DNA from: Amia ocellicauda
Taxonomy: Eukaryota > Chordata > Actinopteri > Amiiformes > Amiidae
NCBI RefSeq assembly: GCF_036373705.1
Contig: NC_089850.1
Span: 26,232,733 to 26,296,732, forward strand
Reading direction: 5' to 3'
DNA length: 64,000 nt
Positions within the stretch are counted from its first letter, which is position 1. Every line of letters begins with the position of its first letter. Shown in pieces: positions 61,801 to 64,000 of this stretch. The notes under the pieces are model-generated. The model did not search any database, had not been told where the DNA came from, and saw only the letters and a program-made list of their open reading frames with translations. Both the position numbers and the translations under genes were made by a program.

Positions 61801-64000
61801 GCAGAAAGACTACGCCGGCTACCAGGGAGGAAACCGAGCCAGGGGAACTTTTGTAAGTGTCTTTGATAGACATCCAACCCTTCGTAGCCATTTATTTAGC
61901 TCAGACATGGAAAATAAGGGGAATTACTGTTTTCAAACCGTACTCTTTCACTCGTATAAATCAATGGAGTGGCTGTTGTTCAATGGTGCAAAATAAAGAA
62001 TAGTCTACATAGGTCATTTCAGTTCAGTTTTAAATTAGATTAATTCTTAGAAAAATCATTGAATTTGTATTTAAAAATAGAAGTTGGCAAGTTGCTCATC
62101 TGAAAAGACAGTGTATGACAGCTTTCATGTGTCATCAATAGAGAATAGTGTATTTTTAAGCCTTTTTAAGGAAGTGTGCCATCAGGCTTACACCGATGGT
62201 AAGTGTTTGAGATGGTTTGATGCCAACCAAAGTGCGGTTCTGTTCGTTCAGAGCTCTATGTGAAACCTGATCAGTGACATCGTACCAAGATGTGAATCAA
62301 ACGCAGTGAACCAAAACCACACAAGAAAAGGCTGGTCTTAGTTTCTTTGAAAGAGAACACAGTACATGGCAACAAACTGCTCAGAACAGCGAACCAAACT
62401 GTTTTAGTGACGCACACAAACTCAAAGGAACTGCCCAGCTTTGTCACTTCCTTGCAGCCCTACTGCCCGGCAGTGCAGTGCCCTGCAATAGCAATAGTCT
62501 CTCGGTATGTTCAGTTTCTTCTATTATACAATAAAGCACCAAATCAAGGAAAGGTAGAGTAAGACCACAGCATGTAAAATATTCAAAATCTGAGACATAA
62601 CTACAGCTTAAGAAATCTACAAGAGAACCAAGCATGTTTGGAAAAGTGTAACCAAGTGAAACCAGTAGAATTCTGGTCTGCAGGAGCTACAAACTTGAAT
62701 TCACTGTGACAGAAATTAAAGTTTGATGACATTTTCTTGGTGTGAAACCAAACCTAAGCTGGAAAAGAAGAGAAGTTAGTTTGAATTATTTGCAAGCGAA
62801 ATAGATGTGAAAGTACAGTAAAACTGAAAAGTGACGGTAGCTGTTCTGTACAGAAGGTAGCGGCAGATGACGTTAGAGCAGAAACTCGGACTGCGTTGGG
62901 AATGAGTGTCTAAACTGAGACAGTTCAGACGTGCTCCTCAAGAGTTTTTGTATTGTGCTCTAGAAGTTACCTACACTTTTATTTACCAGCAATTTCGCAT
63001 CAGAGGGGGGAGAGGCCGTGGCAGAGGGGTCTTTTCAGGACCCAATCCTGGGCCTAGTGTTCCCAACGTCCCTTTCCAGAAGAGACCCAAAGAAGAGGAA
63101 TGGGACCCAGAATACACCCCAAAGAGCAAGAAGTATTTTCTGGTGGGTATCACTGAGAACTCATTTGTATCCAAGCTTTTGTTTTTTATTACTCTGTGCT
63201 CTGGTCCCCTTATCATTTGCCCTGTGGTTTCTTTTTGGGAAGTCTCCTTCATATTGAGTTATAGTGTTAATTTAATTGGACGTTCACAGGGGTATCCTAG
63301 CTGACAAAGTATTAGGGAATGCAGCTGAATTATTCAGTTCAGTTCTAATGCAATTAAAAACCATTACAAAACTAAATGAATCTTAGGTTAAGCAATAAAA
63401 TATGGCTTGTTGGTTATTGTTGGCATGTAGATTTTATTTAAAATGAGTGTGCTTTAGCAGGAGGACCTTTTGAATGTGCTGATGCAGTAAATGTTTGGAA
63501 GTGCTACAGGCAGTTAGTGGATGTAATCACTGGCACTCCCCTCACTCTTAGAACAAGTGTCGACTGTCTTGTATTATCTCGTAGCATGATGACAGGGATG
63601 ATGGTGTTGATTACTGGGCCAAAAGAGGAAGGGGACGTGGCATCTTCCAGCGAGGCAGAGGGCGGTTCAGTTTCAAAAAGTCCAGCAGCAGTCCCAAATG
63701 GACACATGATAAATATCAGTGTGAGGGAAATGTGGAAGACGACGAGGACGATGTAGAGAACAGCGAAGAGAGGAAAGATAAACGAAAAGATGAGAAGGTA
63801 CAATCAGACGGGCAGTGAAGCGGTGCAAGTTTGCATACATTCAAGCCACAGCCGCAGGGGGTTGCGACTCCTCTGATTTTAGTTGAACAATGCTATCCTG
63901 TCCAATTCTTAGATCTGCTTGAAGAAAAACAAAAATAGTTTGTTTTTGAAGTACTCCTGATTATGGAGAGCTAAACTAGTAACTTTAAAGTGTGCTCACA
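55863..64000 (+). CDS. BCLAF1: BCLAF1, Bcl-2-associated transcription factor 1; complete coding sequence, 10 coding exons
   Basis: Nuclear RS-rich protein of the BCLAF1/THRAP3 family, linked to RNA processing and transcription. Coding exons: 55886-55989, 56307-57179, 57774-58463, 58564-58736, 60238-60343, 60595-60658, 60804-60988, 61687-61852, 62990-63142, 63585-63818 (stop TGA 63816-63818). Phases all agree and give 915 residues, against about 920 in human. The N-terminus is an SR/RS domain, then [109 protein letters not shown] and [25 protein letters not shown] and the [11 protein letters not shown] end favour BCLAF1 over THRAP3. ATG 55886 follows acceptor ttttaaag and the leader. No poly(A) signal is seen before 64000. 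A donor-like GAGAAG|gtacaa at 63798 could allow a different C-terminus. Confidence 0.95.
55886..57179 (+). CDS. BCLAF1: BCLAF1 exons for the RS domain and proline/serine linker
   Basis: Exons 55886-55989 and 56307-57179 encode residues 1-325. The first about 125 residues are arginine-serine repeats with an RGG-like block ([20 protein letters not shown]). The rest is serine/proline-rich with [20 protein letters not shown]. The 276-codon open frame on the opposite strand and the alternative plus frames are composition shadows of this GC-rich exon. Confidence 0.93.
57774..60988 (+). CDS. BCLAF1: BCLAF1 middle exons including the conserved family core
   Basis: Exons 57774-58463, 58564-58736, 60238-60343, 60595-60658 and 60804-60988 encode residues 326-731. 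The part shared most strongly with THRAP3 is here: [65 protein letters not shown] and [15 protein letters not shown]. The 1.5-kb intron 58737-60237 shows no other feature. Confidence 0.93.
61687..63818 (+). CDS. BCLAF1: BCLAF1 C-terminal exons
   Basis: Exons 61687-61852, 62990-63142 and 63585-63818 encode residues 732-915: a serine run, [68 protein letters not shown] and an acidic/lysine tail ([10 protein letters not shown]). Intron 61853-62989 shows no second gene. Confidence 0.93.

Noticed and set aside
55863..63818. THRAP3 as identity of the right-hand gene
   Set aside because: YYQGGG, the KSYKDD segment, [19 protein letters not shown] and the neighbouring MAP7 fit BCLAF1 better than its paralogue.

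Overview
The window looks like nuclear DNA of a vertebrate, most likely a ray-finned fish. The genes have introns with GT-AG junctions, the introns and spacers are AT-rich and long, and the repeats are of fish type: a 1.6-kb Tc1 element, internally deleted mariner/Tc1 copies, a TTAA-flanked piggyBac remnant, hAT and Tc1 miniature elements, and non-LTR reverse-transcriptase fragments. I cannot name the species.

Layout. (1) 1-39205, plus strand: MAP7 (ensconsin), a microtubule-binding kinesin-1 recruitment factor. The first 17.3 kb appear to be its intron 1, and its first coding exon lies left of the window. Eighteen coding exons run from 17273 to the stop at 37669-37671, followed by a 3' UTR with three poly(A) signals. 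(2) 40500-49706, minus strand, tail-to-tail with MAP7: a twelve-exon gene for a 498-residue armadillo-repeat protein of yeast Vac8 type, with a CpG island over its first exon. (3) 52958-53776, minus strand: a two-exon gene for a predicted 167-residue signal-peptide-plus-one-membrane-helix protein that I do not recognise. (4) 55863 to about 64000, plus strand: BCLAF1, ten coding exons, 915 residues, complete coding sequence; its 3' UTR leaves the window.

MAP7 followed by BCLAF1 in the same orientation matches the neighbours I know from human 6q23. This and the protein motifs favour MAP7/BCLAF1 over the paralogous pair MAP7D1/THRAP3. The two minus-strand genes lie between them, and to my knowledge neither has a named counterpart in the human interval. 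They are the most interesting part of the window. The four genes show no sign of acting together in one pathway: MAP7 is cytoskeletal, BCLAF1 is a nuclear RS-domain RNA-processing/transcription factor, the armadillo protein is probably a membrane-anchored scaffold, and the small protein is probably secretory-pathway or plasma membrane.

The exon models were built by eye from splice sites, reading phase and protein likeness. All junctions keep frame, which is strong internal support, but no transcript data were available.
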